Source: Rhinopomastus cyanomelas
Taxonomy: Eukaryota > Chordata > Aves > Bucerotiformes > Rhinopomastidae
Direction: 5' to 3'
Assembly (NCBI GenBank): GCA_013400115.1
Contig: VXBP01007083.1
Location: 291,809 to 355,808 of the forward strand
DNA length: 64,000 nt
Shown: piece after piece, positions 1 to 10,672 of the stretch
How positions within the stretch are numbered: position 1 is the stretch's first letter
How the letters are laid out: every line of letters begins with the position of its first letter
The notes under the pieces: generated by a model
The model's database searches: none
Told to the model about the DNA's origin: nothing
Seen by the model: only the letters and a program-made list of their open reading frames with translations
Position numbers and translations under genes: made by a program

Positions 1-39
1 AAGGTTGGTGGTTCGGTCCCCTAATCATTCTCGTGGACC

Positions 40-130
40 TCTGTTGGATTGGCACAAACTGGAGGATAGGAGATTCAATTTGAGCTTAAGAAAAACCTTT
101 TTTATGGTCAGGGCAACAGGGCAAATATCT
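40..130 (+). repeat. Probable old CR1 3'-region remnant
   Basis: The stretch contains 'aactggaggataggag' followed by an A-rich 'aagaaaaacctttttt' block. These fall in the same order as the CR1 ORF2 C-terminal segment (the L.HRRF..N.R.NFF part) seen in better copies further on. Similarity is patchy and there is no tail, so this is a decayed fragment. Bases 18-50 also resemble the minus-strand motif at 2627-2656, so two overlapping small remnants are possible. Confidence 0.4.
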
Positions 131-2207
131 GTTAGATTTTGACTATTTGTTAAAGGGACTTAATATGATTTGTTAACTGGATGGAGAGCTTACATCCAAA
201 CTAACAGAAGAATGCTAAATCGCTGAAACAAGGTCACATTTCTTGAAGGTCACTCTTGACTGTTAGATGAATAATAAACACACCTTCCTAGGATTTAAAA
301 ACTGACAGTAGAAGAACAGCCAAAGGTTTATTGAGGGTGGGAGAGGGAATGACAAAACAGAATAAAAACCTTAGTGGTTGTCACTCACATCTATTAATTT
401 ATCCCTGTTTACCACAGAATCCTATTCACTGGTGTTGCTGATACTAGCATCACCAAACACTGCAAAAGAGATTTATATAACAGCCTAATAAAAGAGAATT
501 TCCAAGTTAAATTGGCTGGTTTTTCCCTCCTGCAAGCAGGAAAAAATGTAAATTCAGATAATAAATCTATAGAAAGAAGGAACTTCACAGTTGTGTTAAA
601 TCAAATTAAGAGTGCTTTTATGATATTGAGCAAATGGCAGCTGTACAGGATTGCTCATTTGTAAGCCTCATCTATTATAATTCATTTTGCTGACTTCCAG
701 TACTTCATTTACATTTGTTAAATGAGCTAAATAATGTAGGAGGTGGTACAAATGGTGTGTTTGTTCATACTAGAGGGTATTATGTAGATTAAGATACAAG
801 TATTTTGCCACTTCAACATTTCCTTGTTCTTGATAGCTCTAGTCAATGAAATAGGATTGCTAAAAGCTATCTTTCAGACTTATTTTGGAGCTGGAATCTA
901 CTTTGTAAAGGACATTCAGACTGTGGGAAAAAATTCCCATCCAGAGAACACCAAAGATACAAGAAAGTACAAGGCTGTTGTACCTCTTTTAACTTCTGAG
1001 ACCTCAGAAATCATAGACTTATAGAACAGTTTTGGTTGGAAGAAACCTTCAAGCACTTTACCTGCGTGTCAGTAAAACAGGAATTTTGTGGGTGGGAAAT
1101 TCTGATGCATCTGATGAACGGGTCAGTACAGGGTAGGGAAATGAGAAAACATGAGATTTGGTCATTATTAGCAGTTTCCTCTCTGTTACTTCCTGTCAGG
1201 AGTAATATTCTGAATCCTAGTAAAATTCTTACAGTAGAGCCAAATGCTCATGGATCATGCCTGGGCATTTTAAAGACATTCTGAAGATGAACAAAGAATA
1301 ACAGTATTGCTTATGTTGATGAATCTACACCTGAAGTAGTTTATACCAGAAAACTTGAAGAGGCCCAATGAGCCGGGTTTTTTGGCTGAGACTGTTTGTA
1401 TTACTTGCATGAGTGCTCTGTCTGCTTTTGTTGCTGTATCTGAGGGTGAGGGAATGCAAACTGTGACAAACCTGTTGTCTTCAAGAGCATCAGCACTATA
1501 TGGGGATTGCTTCTAAAGCTCAGCCCATTGCTTCTCTGCACTTTGATTCCACAGTGTCCCACTTTCTTTGCACAGCCCTGATACTGCCGTAAGTAGTAAC
1601 AGGAAAGGAAGGAGGTAACTGGTGATTTCATAATACATTTTCAGCTGCCAGTTTGAAGGACAGTACCCAAGACCAACTCCACTGAAAGCTAACTCAAAGT
1701 AGCATTCAGGATTCCAAATATTCTTTCAGGGATGCTGCTGGTGTTCACTGTCCATGAAATAAAGAAAGGCGCAGGCAGACATGCACACACAGGACAAAGC
1801 TGAACGAAGAGGGGGGAACAAAAGATACAGAAAGATAATGTAATATCTCCAAGAATTGTGAACATCATCCTTTTACAGGAGTGCTGTATTTGGTTCATAT
1901 ATTCTGGAAAACAGACCTCTGGAAGTTGTGTGATGTACAAAGGTTACAGGAATGCTAGTTTCAGGTGGCAGCAAGAGATAAAAGAGAGAATGCAGTACCT
2001 CTGACAACACAGAACAATGTGTTTTCAACACTGTTTTGAATAAGGAAATATGGTGACACTGAAAAACACAAAAGGCTGGTTAAAACTCCACAGAACTGGT
2101 ACACTGTAAACAAAACTCTGATCTTTGCTGAAGCATTTTTGCTGGATGAGTGCCAGCTAATGGTGATATTGTCTTCCTTCTCTTTAGTGTGGTTGTATCA
2201 ATAGGTT
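131..2207. other. Unclassified sequence, no gene seen
   Basis: AT-rich sequence with only short, interrupted frames on both strands. No splice-flanked exon, RNA gene, tandem array or recognisable repeat was found. The frames at 824-1024, 1036-1284, 1401-1631 and 1689-1940 have no family resemblance and look like chance. Confidence 0.6.
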
Positions 2208-2656
2208 TCATAGGATCATAGGATGTTAGGGGTTGGAAGGGACCCAAGAGATCATCGAGTCCAACCCCCCTGCCGGAGCAGGACAAAACTATCTAACACA
2301 GATCACAGAGGAACGCATCCAGGCGGCCTTGAAAGTCCCCAGAGAAGGAGACTCCACGACCTCCCTGGGGAGTCTGTTCCAGTGCTCCGTGACCCTCACA
2401 GCAAAGAAGTTCCCCCTTGTGTTGAGGCGGAACCTCCTCTGCTGCAACTTACACCCATTGCTCCTTGTCCTATCGCAGGGAGCAAGTGAAAAGAGCCTGT
2501 CCCCCCCCTCCTGGCCAGCCTTCAGGTACTTATAAACATTGATCAAATCTCCCCTAAGTCTTCTCTTCTCCAGACTAAAAAGCCCCAAGTCCCTCAGCCT
2601 CTCCTCATAAGCCATGCCCTCCTGTCCCCTAATCATCCTCGCAGCCCTCCGCTGGA
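2208..2656 (-). mobile_element. CR1 LINE 3' end, ATCCTATG-tail subfamily
   Basis: Minus-strand, 5'-truncated CR1. The tail at 2208-2225 is built from ATCCTATG units instead of the commoner ATTCTATG. Upstream on the minus strand lies the ORF2 C-terminus, with IRGQEGMAYEERLRDLGLFS, LEKRRLRGDLINVYKYLKAG and HWNRLPREVVESPSLGTF. Compared with the same segment at 35605-36153, one G is missing near 2324, so the last codons shift out of frame (TFKAAW instead of TFKARLDAF). Overall it is very close to that copy, which suggests a young subfamily. Confidence 0.93.
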
Positions 2657-2938
2657 AAAAGCTTTTGTTCCAAATTAGAAACTGCATTTATAACCAGAGC
2701 TTATGTCATGCACAGGATTAAGTTATTTGTGTTAGTAGGCTAGTTGTTTTTGTGTTGTCCCATTAGCACATTAACTGACTAAATTAATTGGTTCATTTCA
2801 TGTAGGGATAAACACTGGGCACCCAGGAAAGGAAAAGAGCCAGGCAAGTAGTCAGGAGGGTGGTTCAGGAACTGAAGTGGCGAGTTGAAAATGACAGACA
2901 GGACCCACATCCCTGGAAATCTGATACATTTAATGTCC

Positions 2939-3004
2939 CGATTGGACTAGATGATCTTTCGAGGTCCCTTCAAATCCCTAGTGATTCTATGATACTATGA
3001 TTCT
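2939..3004 (+). mobile_element. Very short CR1 3' tail
   Basis: Only the last ~65 bases of a CR1 are present: 'attggactagatgatctttc', the 'gaggtccctt' block and two ATTCTATG-like units (gattctatgatactatga). No coding sequence precedes it, so it is an extreme 5' truncation. Confidence 0.88.
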
Positions 3005-4735
3005 CTGTCCTTGGGAATCTGATGGATGTCATGCTCCTCTGATCTAAAGTCTGTGCTCAAGAGGTGATAAAAATCTTCCTGATGAAAAAAATGAGCAAAG
3101 GGTAGAGGAGAAGAGTGCTAGCAGAAGCTACAGGTACCATTTGTTATGTGAGGCTTGATGTTTCAAGTAGGTAACCTTGTGACTAAGGAAATGTGAATTA
3201 TGTGGATTTGAGTCTTTAGTATATTGGCAAGAACATCATGTTGTATTGACTTAGGGCCAGGTGTAAGAAGCCTGGTGATGGGTGAATGATGCCAAAAGTT
3301 AGTGTTAGTAGGTTTAGTACATAAAAATCATCTTATCTCCTCATCATCAAGGAAAAGATTGTTTTCAGCACTTTCTAGCATTGACATAAAAAGTTTCTTA
3401 GTGAGGCAGGGAAGCCCTGAGGCTCAGGGATAAATCCATGCCACAAATCCCCAGACAGGAAAAAGAACAAGCATTTCTCTGCACTTCTCTTCCAGAGAAG
3501 TCTCCTGAGGTTAAGCCACAGTTAGACACTTGATAGAAAACTTCAGAATTAATAATTCTGCCTCAAAAATTTTTATATGAGCACCATTTATAGACAATTA
3601 AATATTATTTAATTAAATTATTGAATTGTTCCATATGATTCTATGTTCACATCCAGTTTTGCCACTTCTTACTTGACCTGGTAGTACATGAATAAAAGTT
3701 GCTTTATCCTTATGTCAGAAATGTGATTTTCATTTTTTAAAAAGAATTGAGACAGAAATGCAGAATGCCCCTTGCAGGAAAAGTGCAACTGCTGGGGGAG
3801 GGAAGGAGGGGGGGTGTGTGTGTGTGTGTGTGTATGTTATTGTTCTGCTTCTTCACAGATTCAAGTTAATAGAAAAATTCTAGCTGACTTCAGTGGGGAA
3901 AAAAAAAAATCTACCCTTTCCAAAAGGGTACAGACCTGTAATTCTGACTATTAAAGCTTTATTTTCTCCTTTAAAAATAAGATTTTAAAAAATAATTTTA
4001 ATGATAGCTCTTCTTGTTTCTATTTTTAATACCCTTTTTTTGCTATTAAAATGAGCTGCTACTGACACTATGGTGTCAGTATGACCTATGGGTCATACCT
4101 TTAAGCAGAACTTTTCAGCTGCTACCTTTAAAGATCTCAGTTATCACACAAGCAAGGTATGCACACAGCATGCTCAATGTGTGAGCATGAGGGTAGGTAG
4201 TCAAGAGTTCTGTCTCTAGAGTCCATCTCTGTCCCCAAACACCAGCATGTTTTCTGATCTAAAGCCTATATGAAGTGTATTAATGGAATGTACTGTAACC
4301 ATTTGTGCTTAGGGAAGTAGAGTGATGTAATAAGAAGGATGTAAATGATTCCAGGCTCTCCATCAGCTCCAAGGTACTTGCAATATTCTTAGGGTCAATG
4401 CTTTTTGTTTCAAGAAGGAAGTTGACCGATTCTTAACACTAAGTGCCAGGCATTCTCATGTCTGCCAAGAAAACTGCCGCAGTGTCTGAATGCTTACAAC
4501 ACTTTTCTAACCAAAAGTAGATGGTTAGCACTTACTTTTGTGTAGGAATTAACTTTTCTGGTTTTCACTCTGCACACTACTACTGGAAAAAAAGAAAAGG
4601 GCAAAGAAGGAGAAAAGGGTGGGGAGAACAAAATCCAGACCTCTGTGGCAGGTTTGAAAAGAAATACTCTTCTGTTGATTACTGAAGTGCCTACAGAGTG
4701 CAGACTGCTTCTGAGTTGCAGCTCTTAGGGATGCA
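3005..4735. other. Unclassified sequence with a GT microsatellite
   Basis: No gene or interspersed repeat was recognised apart from the GT run at 3814-3833. The 3590-3630 part is very AT-rich (aattaaatattatttaatta). Confidence 0.55.
3814..3833. repeat. (GT)10 microsatellite
   Basis: Ten uninterrupted GT dinucleotides follow a G-rich stretch at about 3795-3813. Such runs are prone to length change between individuals. Confidence 0.97.
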
Positions 4736-5246
4736 GACCACACTGCCTCAGTTTGGCTGCAAGGATGCTGTTGGAGACTATATCAAATGATTTCCTGAAG
4801 TCAAGATAGATAACATCCACTGCTTTGCCATCATCTATCCACCTGGTTATGCCCTCATAAAAAGCTATCAGGTGGGTCAAGCATGACTTCCCTTTGGTGA
4901 AGCCATGCTGACTGTCCTTAATGACACTCTTTTCCTTGCTGTGCCTACAGAAAGCATTGAGGATAAATTGTTCCATTACCTTTCCTGGAATGGAGGTGGG
5001 GCTGACCCATCTATAGTTATTCGAGTCCTCCTTCTTTCCCTTTTTGAAAGCTGGAGTGACATTTGCTATCTTCCGGTCCCCAGGCACCTCTCCTGATCCC
5101 CATGATTTAGAAAAGATGATGGAGAGTGGCCTGGCAATGACTTCTGCCGTCTCCCTTAGCACATGCAGGTGCACCTCATCTGGGCCCATGGATTTATGTC
5201 CATCCAGTTTGATCAACTTATCTCTAACACACTCCTTATCAACCAC
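4736..5246 (-). pseudogene. CR1 ORF2 RT fragment (fingers/palm N-terminal part)
   Basis: The open stretch contains KLDGHKSMGPDEVHLHVL, then KIANVTPAFKKGKKEDSNNY, then the QHGFTKGKSCLTHLI block, and ends with DVIYLDFRKSFD, which holds the motif-A aspartate. The downstream catalytic F/YADD motif is absent because the element is cut at 4736. It is a dead fragment of a retrotransposon reverse transcriptase. Confidence 0.9.
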
Positions 5247-5294
5247 GGCAAACTCCTCTCCTGTTGCCTCGACTTCCTCTAGGGCCTTGTCAGT

Positions 5295-5615
5295 CTAGTG
5301 CTTGCTATCAAGACAGCTCCCAGAAGTATAGACGGAGGCAAAGAAGGTGTTCAGTAGCTCTGCTTTCTCTGTATCCTTTGTCTCCAGGGTACCCATCCCG
5401 TTCAGCAGGGACCCCACATTGTCTCTAGTTTTAGTTTTAGCTGCTATGTATTTGAAGAAGCCCTTTCTGTTGCCCTTGACCTCTCTTGCAAAGTTTAATT
5501 CCAACGAGGCCTTGGCTTTCCTAGTCGTGCCCTGACATCCTCTCACCAGAGCCTTATAATCATCACAAGTGGCCATCTCCTCCTTCCATGACCTATAGAC
5601 TTTCTTCTTCTTCAA
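5295..5615 (-). pseudogene. CR1 ORF2 linker between endonuclease and RT
   Basis: Minus-strand open stretch that includes KAKASLELNFAREVKGNRKG, FFKYIAAKTKTRDNVGSLLN and AELLNTFFASVYTS. This is the basic linker seen at the same place in the CR1 copy at 17156-18128. It is separated from the RT piece downstream by a stop or frame change near 5290. Confidence 0.88.
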
Positions 5616-5748
5616 TTAGCCCAGGAGGTCCCTGTTTAACCACACAGCTCTTCTGGCTCCCTTCCTTGACTTCTTTCCTGTTGGAATGCTCTTTTCTTGT
5701 GCTGCAAGAAAGTGGTCTTTGAATGTTAACCAGCTACCCTGAGCATTT

Positions 5749-6186
5749 TTACCTGCCAGTACCCAGCAATTGTTTGAAAAGGCCAAAGTTGGCCCTCCTC
5801 AAGTCCAGGGTTGTGATTCTGCTAGCTATTCTGTTCCTACCACATGAGACCCTGAACTCCACTATCTCATGGTCATTGCAACCAAGGCTACCCTCAACCT
5901 TCACTGCTTCAACAAGACCCTCCTTGTTGGTGACTACAAGATCCAGCACGCTCCTCTCCTAGTGGGCTCCTCTACCATTTGCATCAGGAAATTGTCACCA
6001 ATGCACTTGAAGAATCTTCTGGACTGTGGGTGGCTGGCTGAGTGGGTCTTCTAGCAGATATCTGGGTAGTTTAAATCCCCCATGAGAACCAGGGCCATTC
6101 AGGGTAGAGCTGTGAGGCTGCTGTGAGCTGCAGACCTCATCAACTTCCTCATTCTGATCTGGTGGTCTGTGATAGACACCCAGCAA
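5749..6186 (-). pseudogene. CR1 ORF2 endonuclease C-terminal fragments
   Basis: Two broken minus-strand frames (5995-6186 and 5749-5949) give HRPPDQNEEVDEV, then LDLVVTNKEGLVEAVKVEGS and GCNDHEIVEFRVSCGRNRIA. The 'NDHE' stretch lies in the apurinic-like endonuclease domain, where the catalytic 'SDH' motif of the family is expected. About the first 90 residues of the endonuclease are missing upstream. Confidence 0.88.
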
Positions 6187-6230
6187 TCAAACCCAACAAT
6201 CCCACACCCCTTTGAATCTAGTTCCACAGA

Positions 6231-7140
6231 ATCACACAGAATCACAGAACATTAGTTTAAAGCCCTCTGAATGAGCCTTGACAATTCATGCCCCAGAACA
6301 CTTTTCCCCTTCTGAGACAGACCTTTCCCATGTGTAACTGTCGGGTCTGGTGTCATATAAAACCAGCCACTACCAAAGAACCCAAAGCCCTGTCTGTATC
6401 ACCAGTCTTGTAGCCAGGCATTTATGTCCTGAATCCTTCTTTTCCAGCCCATGTCCTCACCCGAAAATGGAAGTAATGAGGAAATACAATTCGTGCTCCA
6501 GACTCTGTCACCAATCATCCTAAGGCCTTGAAGTCTTTCTTCAGTCCCCTCAGGCTACAGAATACCTCTTCCTCAGCACCTGTCTGGAAGATCAGCAGTG
6601 GGTAATAGTTGATCTCACCAGGTTAGGGAGTGCCCTAGTGATATCCCTGATTCAGGCTCCAGGCAGACTGCAGACTTCCCTATGATCAGAGTCAACTCTG
6701 TATATTGGGCCCTCAGATCCCTTCAGGAGCGAGTCTCCAATAGCTACTACCGTTCTCTTCCTCTTTGTGGAAAAGGTTGTCATATTACTGGAAGACCCAT
6801 GTGACTTTACTAGGACCTCCAGAATCAGAATAAGCTGCCTGTCCTCTATATCTGTATTAGACTGGCTGTCTTCCAGGTGGGACTCATATCTATTTCTCAG
6901 TGGCACCTGCGGAGTTGAGGCAGGCAAGGGGGCTGCTTGTCTTCTGCCACAGCCTTGAACTTGCCTCCACTCTTCTCTTCTCTGTCTGAGAGTTGCAGGA
7001 TACAGGGTTCCCTTGATTCTGGCTGTTATTTGTCTGTTGTCCAGACTGCAGAGCCTAGCTCCACCAGCCTACCTCCATTTCAGCCTCCCTAATGCTCCCG
7101 AGCCTTTCTACTTTTGCTTGTAGCCTTTCAACCTTGTCCT
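6231..7140 (-). mobile_element. CR1 LINE ORF1 region
   Basis: Read on the minus strand from 7140 down, the sequence first encodes heptad-like leucines (DKVERLQAKVERLGS), a short coiled coil. The GDSL-type motif VVAIGDSLLKGSEGPIYR follows near 6700-6770, then the conserved run EEEVFCSLRGLKKDFKALG and the end LIQRALN before a stop near 6258. CR1 ORF1 proteins carry such an SGNH/GDSL esterase-like domain. Just past the stop are three TTCTGTG-type units (6231-6257) that look like a CR1 3' tail, so this may be a separate copy with all of ORF2 deleted. Confidence 0.85.
6652..6927 (-). pseudogene. CR1 ORF1 fragment with GDSL esterase-like motif
   Basis: A 91-codon open stretch on the minus strand. 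Residues around 60-75 read VVAIGDSLLKGSEGPI, the block-I GDS motif with the nucleophile serine of SGNH hydrolases. The sequence before it is low-complexity linker (SQSNTDIEDR). The rest of the domain continues downstream in other frames with stops, so it is not functional. In intact CR1 this protein is thought to assist retrotransposition through RNA or membrane binding. Confidence 0.82.
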
Positions 7141-7143
7141 GCA

Positions 7144-7400
7144 GCTGTTAACATGAATGAGGTCACTCCTCAGTCTCCTTTTCTTCAAGCTAAAGAGACC
7201 CAGTTCCCTCAGCCTTTCCTCATCAGGGAGATGCTCCACTCACTTCATCTTCTTTACAGCTCTGCACTGGACTGTCTTCAGCATTTCTGTGTCCCTCTGG
7301 AACTGAGGGGCCTAGAACCGGACACAATATTCCAGATGTGGTCTCAACAAGGCAAAGTAGAGGGGGGAGGAGAACTTCTCTCAACCTACTAACCACACCA
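7144..7400 (-). mobile_element. CR1 ORF2 C-terminal fragment without tail
   Basis: Minus-strand CR1 sequence matching the segment between the '...PHLEYCVQFW' and '...INVYKYLK' motifs of better copies (for example 'ctgaggggcctagaaccgga' and 'aagctaaagagacccagttc'). Both ends are cut. It abuts the ORF1 block at 7140-7144 in an order that no intact CR1 has (C-terminal RT upstream of ORF1), so the two belong to different insertions or to a rearrangement. Confidence 0.85.
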
Positions 7401-7930
7401 CTTCAGATCCACCCCAGGACCACACCTCAACATAATGTTTCTATAAAGTCAGTTTTGTAGAGTCTGGCTTTGATGATGGTATAAAAAGAAGCAAATAAAT
7501 TAATCAATCCAAATCTTTGCATTGTTTTCTTGGCATTCTGAAAGCAATTTTGTTTCTTGATGACTCCATTTTGCTTATTCAATTTCAAAGTACTATTTAA
7601 AAGCTTTAAATGTAATTACGACTGGAGTTTTTGTGTCACTAAATTAAGTAATGGAATAATGCTCTCTCTATTATAAAAAAATGAAATTGGTCTAATTAAT
7701 TGTGCTTGAATGTTATTTGGATTACGTGATCAGTGTTGATTCTATGCTCTTAAAGTTTTTATTGTTCATGTTTTATTAATCACATTGCAATCACTGTGAA
7801 GTGTATTGTTATTTAAATGAAGATAATAACTTTGGTGTCATAACTTTTACATCTAGAAGCAACAGTGCAAGGTGCAGCAGTATTTATTAGCATAAATACG
7901 TTGCAAGCAAAAGTAATGTTTAATTTAGAT
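7401..7930. other. Unclassified AT-rich sequence
   Basis: No gene or repeat was recognised. The sequence is AT-rich with homeodomain-type ATTA motifs (for example near 7770-7830), which could be chance or non-coding regulatory sequence. Confidence 0.5.
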
Positions 7931-8010
7931 CACAGAATCCCAGAATTATTGAGGCTGGAAAAGACCTCTGCGATCATCAAGCCCAGCCTGTGACCTGACA
8001 TCAGCACAGA
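7931..8010 (-). mobile_element. CR1 3' tail, 'gaattattgaggctgg' subfamily
   Basis: The start 'cacagaatcccagaattatt' followed by 'gaggctggaaaagacctctg' is the reverse complement of an older CR1 3' end. The same subfamily appears at 13526 and 63914. It is truncated to about 80 bases. Confidence 0.85.
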
Positions 8011-9661
8011 TGAATAATTCTCCTCTATTCTATGCCTTTTTGGTGAAGCTGTGTAGGTTACAGTCTGCAGAAGTTCTAACCTCATTACAGCAGTTTTTGG
8101 TGAATACCTGAGATACAGCACAACCTTTTTCAATAATTGAACTGATCTGCTGTGACAAACACTGGAGAGGAAAAGAAGATGAAAAGATCAAATTTCAAAG
8201 ACTGAAACCACATTTCAAAGAGTTGTACCTTCTTTTGTTGTGGAATGGAGTTCTTGTCTTCCACAGCAGTGTGTGAATAAACTGATTCAAGCCTGGAAAT
8301 CAAGACCATAAACCAGAGCTGCATGTTGACTGCTTTACTGGATCTGATTGGGAAGGGATTCACCACATTAGTATAGAGGAAGGTAGACTGGCTTTGAAGA
8401 CGAAGAGGCATTAACGTGCTGCTGCATAAATCACTATTTATCAACAATCCATTTAATGTCTTAAAAGTTTTGGTCACAATGTTGATTTATTCAGATTTTA
8501 TCTTTATGTGAAGCTTTATTATTTGGTAAACTACTTTTGTTTGTCAAAAGACAACAGGTCCTTTTTTAATTTAATGTTTGCAAAGTATTAACTAAAATGT
8601 GTCCTCGCAAATTCTGTTATCCTTACGTAATAAACATTTACAACTGTCTGCTACACTGGACCGACTATGAGCTTGGTTTAAGCTGTTACCTGCCAGGGGG
8701 ATTTCTAGATTAATATACTTCAGGTGAAACAAAACTCAATTTCTGCCAAGACAAATTGAAATGATTTTCCTTCAAATAGAAAAAAAACCAAGCCAGAAAA
8801 TTGATGAAAACAACATGAAGACTGTATTCTGTGTGGGAGAAAGAAAAATAGTAAGTTTACAGTGCTCAAAATATGGACCACTTAGTGGAGATAGAGTAAA
8901 AAAGACATTATACAACATCATACAGAACATGCTGTAAGTATTTGACACCTATTACACACCAAGGTTGTGCTTTATCTTGCTAAAGAGAAAATGATGGCAC
9001 GTTGATATTTTCACTTTCATTGCCATGTAGGATCGAACAAAATGCTTTATTTGTGGGAAGGCAGAACTGAGAGGCAAATTTTGGAGGAAATTTACTTTAT
9101 TTCAAAATACTGCTTTGTTGTAGTTGTTTTAGCTAGATGAGAAAGAGCAGTTTGAACTGGATAATGAGCACGTACAGTAGAAGTTGTAAGTCCTTGGTTC
9201 CACATTTCCCTTTTGAAGTCTTCATGGTTTTCTGCAGCTCATTATGATCCAAGAATAGGCCTAGCACAATACCTCTTGATACCTTGCTATTCCACGAAGG
9301 TAAAAACTGATCTGCTCATGCTGATTCAAGCTATCTTTAATCAACTTCAGACATTAACTGTTCTCTTCATAAAGCTTACACTTTTAAGACGGAGGTGTTT
9401 CAGAGGTCAATCATCACAAAGGTAGAAGTCTTCATATGTCTAATTTTTCCCAGCAGTTTCACCTTGTACTTGCTGGGTTTTCTACCTTTAATTAAAATAG
9501 TATTACAGAGTAATAATAGTGTTAATACAATGGTGCATTCATGCTTAGACAGTAAGATTTTCTAATGTTGTTTTATTATATTTTCCCTTATTGTTTGTCC
9601 TTGTTATGTGAAGCAGGTTAAAACTAAGAAGCTACTTTGTCCATGGTTTCGGCATGAATTT
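8011..9661. other. Unclassified sequence, no gene seen
   Basis: The longest frame is 115 codons (8130-8477, minus), with no family resemblance and no signal for coding. No repeat was recognised. Confidence 0.55.
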
Positions 9662-10431
9662 TGTGGTGGGTTCAAGACCACAATTAAAAGTAAAGGGAAA
9701 GAAAACAAAGCATTTACATCTTGATGAGTTCTTGGATAGATTTTGCCAGACAATGGATAGCTTGGGGAAAATGGAAAAGGGTTGATTAACTCTATAACTG
9801 TATACAGAAAAGAAGAAAAAATTTAAGCAAGTCAGTGCACACAAACTAGGCACTGTGTCACAAATGCCATCACATATTCTGAGACAAATACAATGGGAGA
9901 TCACTGTCATACTGGTCCTTGTTTTTTTACATTAGAGACTCAGTTCTTGCTTCTTTGGTCTGTGATGCCAGCTTGGAGCTGGATCAGGTCAAAGCCAGGG
10001 CTGGGACTGGGCTGGGTCGGAGCTGGGGCCGGGCCAGGGCCCATTCTCTCAGGCTGCCTACCTGAGGCAGAACGAAGGCCCAGGACAGCGGAGCCACCCT
10101 TCCCCACTGCTGTTTCTGATGGAGGGAGCAGGGCTCGGGGAGTGGAGTGATGGCAACCCGCCACATCCCCTCCATCCCATCTTCCCCTGCCTTGCCCCAC
10201 CTCGCTGGAAGTGCGGGGGGGTTGGAGCCAAATCTCCATGCTGGTGTGCTAGGGCAAAGCCCCCAGTGAAAGAGAAAGGGTCAGGATGGTCAGCATCCTT
10301 TTTTCTCCTAGACTACTCCTCCCCCAGTACAGGTCTCTGGTGGGGGTCCTCTTAAAACAACAGGCACATTTTTCTTCATGAAAGCACAAATCTATACATT
10401 TGAAAATTCTGGTAATTTTCAAACTGCAACA
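9662..10431 (-). mobile_element. Solo LTR of an endogenous retrovirus (TGTTGCAG...CCCACCACA family)
   Basis: On the minus strand the sequence starts TGTTGCAGTTTG and ends ttgaacccaccaca, with TG...CA termini. Its first part is G+C-rich and matches the LTR piece at 41560-41850 ('gcagtttgaaaat', 'ttgtgctttcatgaag', 'tttcactgggggctt'). Its second part matches 29506-29768 (the 'gttatagagttaat' polyadenylation area and 'gtctggcaaa'). In this copy the AATAAA site has changed to aatcaa. Flanks are aattt and ttatg, so no target duplication survives. There are no internal retroviral genes. Confidence 0.75.
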
Positions 10432-10484
10432 TTATGTTACTCAAGAATAGCTGCTTCTGTGCAACAGTACCAATAAGTGGGAGG

Positions 10485-10672
10485 TAGAATAGAAGCATTC
10501 AGGTTGGAAGAGACTCTTGGTATCATCAAATCCAACCAATAACGCTACTCTAGGGTTAGTTCACCCCTAGAGTGTATTCCCCAACACCACATCTACATGA
10601 CCTTTAAACACATCCAGGGATGAGGACTCCACCACCTTCTGTGGACAGCCTGTTCCAATCTCTGACTACTCT
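10485..10672 (-). mobile_element. CR1 3' end, older subfamily
   Basis: Reverse-complement CR1 3' region: degenerate tail units ('tagaatagaagcattc'), 'aggttggaagagactcttgg', then the start of the ORF2 C-terminal coding part ('ggacagcctgttccaatctc'). Divergent from other copies, so older. Confidence 0.82.

Larger units (their letters stand above)
4736..6229 (-). mobile_element. CR1 LINE ORF2 piece: endonuclease to RT N-terminal half
   Basis: Read on the minus strand from 6229 down to 4736, broken frames spell CR1 ORF2 in order. The endonuclease domain contributes VSITDHQIRM and GCNDHEIVEFRV. A linker follows (DLRRANFGLFKQLLG), then a region with LELNFAREVKGNRKGFFKYI, then RT N-terminal motifs (MGPDEVHLHVL, QHGFTKGKSCLTHLIAFYEG, YLDFRKSFDIVS). 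Frameshifts and stops separate the pieces. The element stops at 4736 in mid-RT with no 3' UTR or tail. Losing the 3' side is unusual for CR1 and implies a deletion or rearrangement after insertion. Confidence 0.93.

Noticed and set aside
8130..8477. 115-codon minus-strand frame
   Set aside because: No family resemblance, with a Ser/Leu/Phe-rich composition typical of translated AT-rich non-coding DNA.
9893..10355. Overlapping frames rich in Gly/Pro, briefly considered as a CpG-island first exon
   Set aside because: The segment matches the LTR at 41560-41850 and so is LTR sequence, not a gene start.
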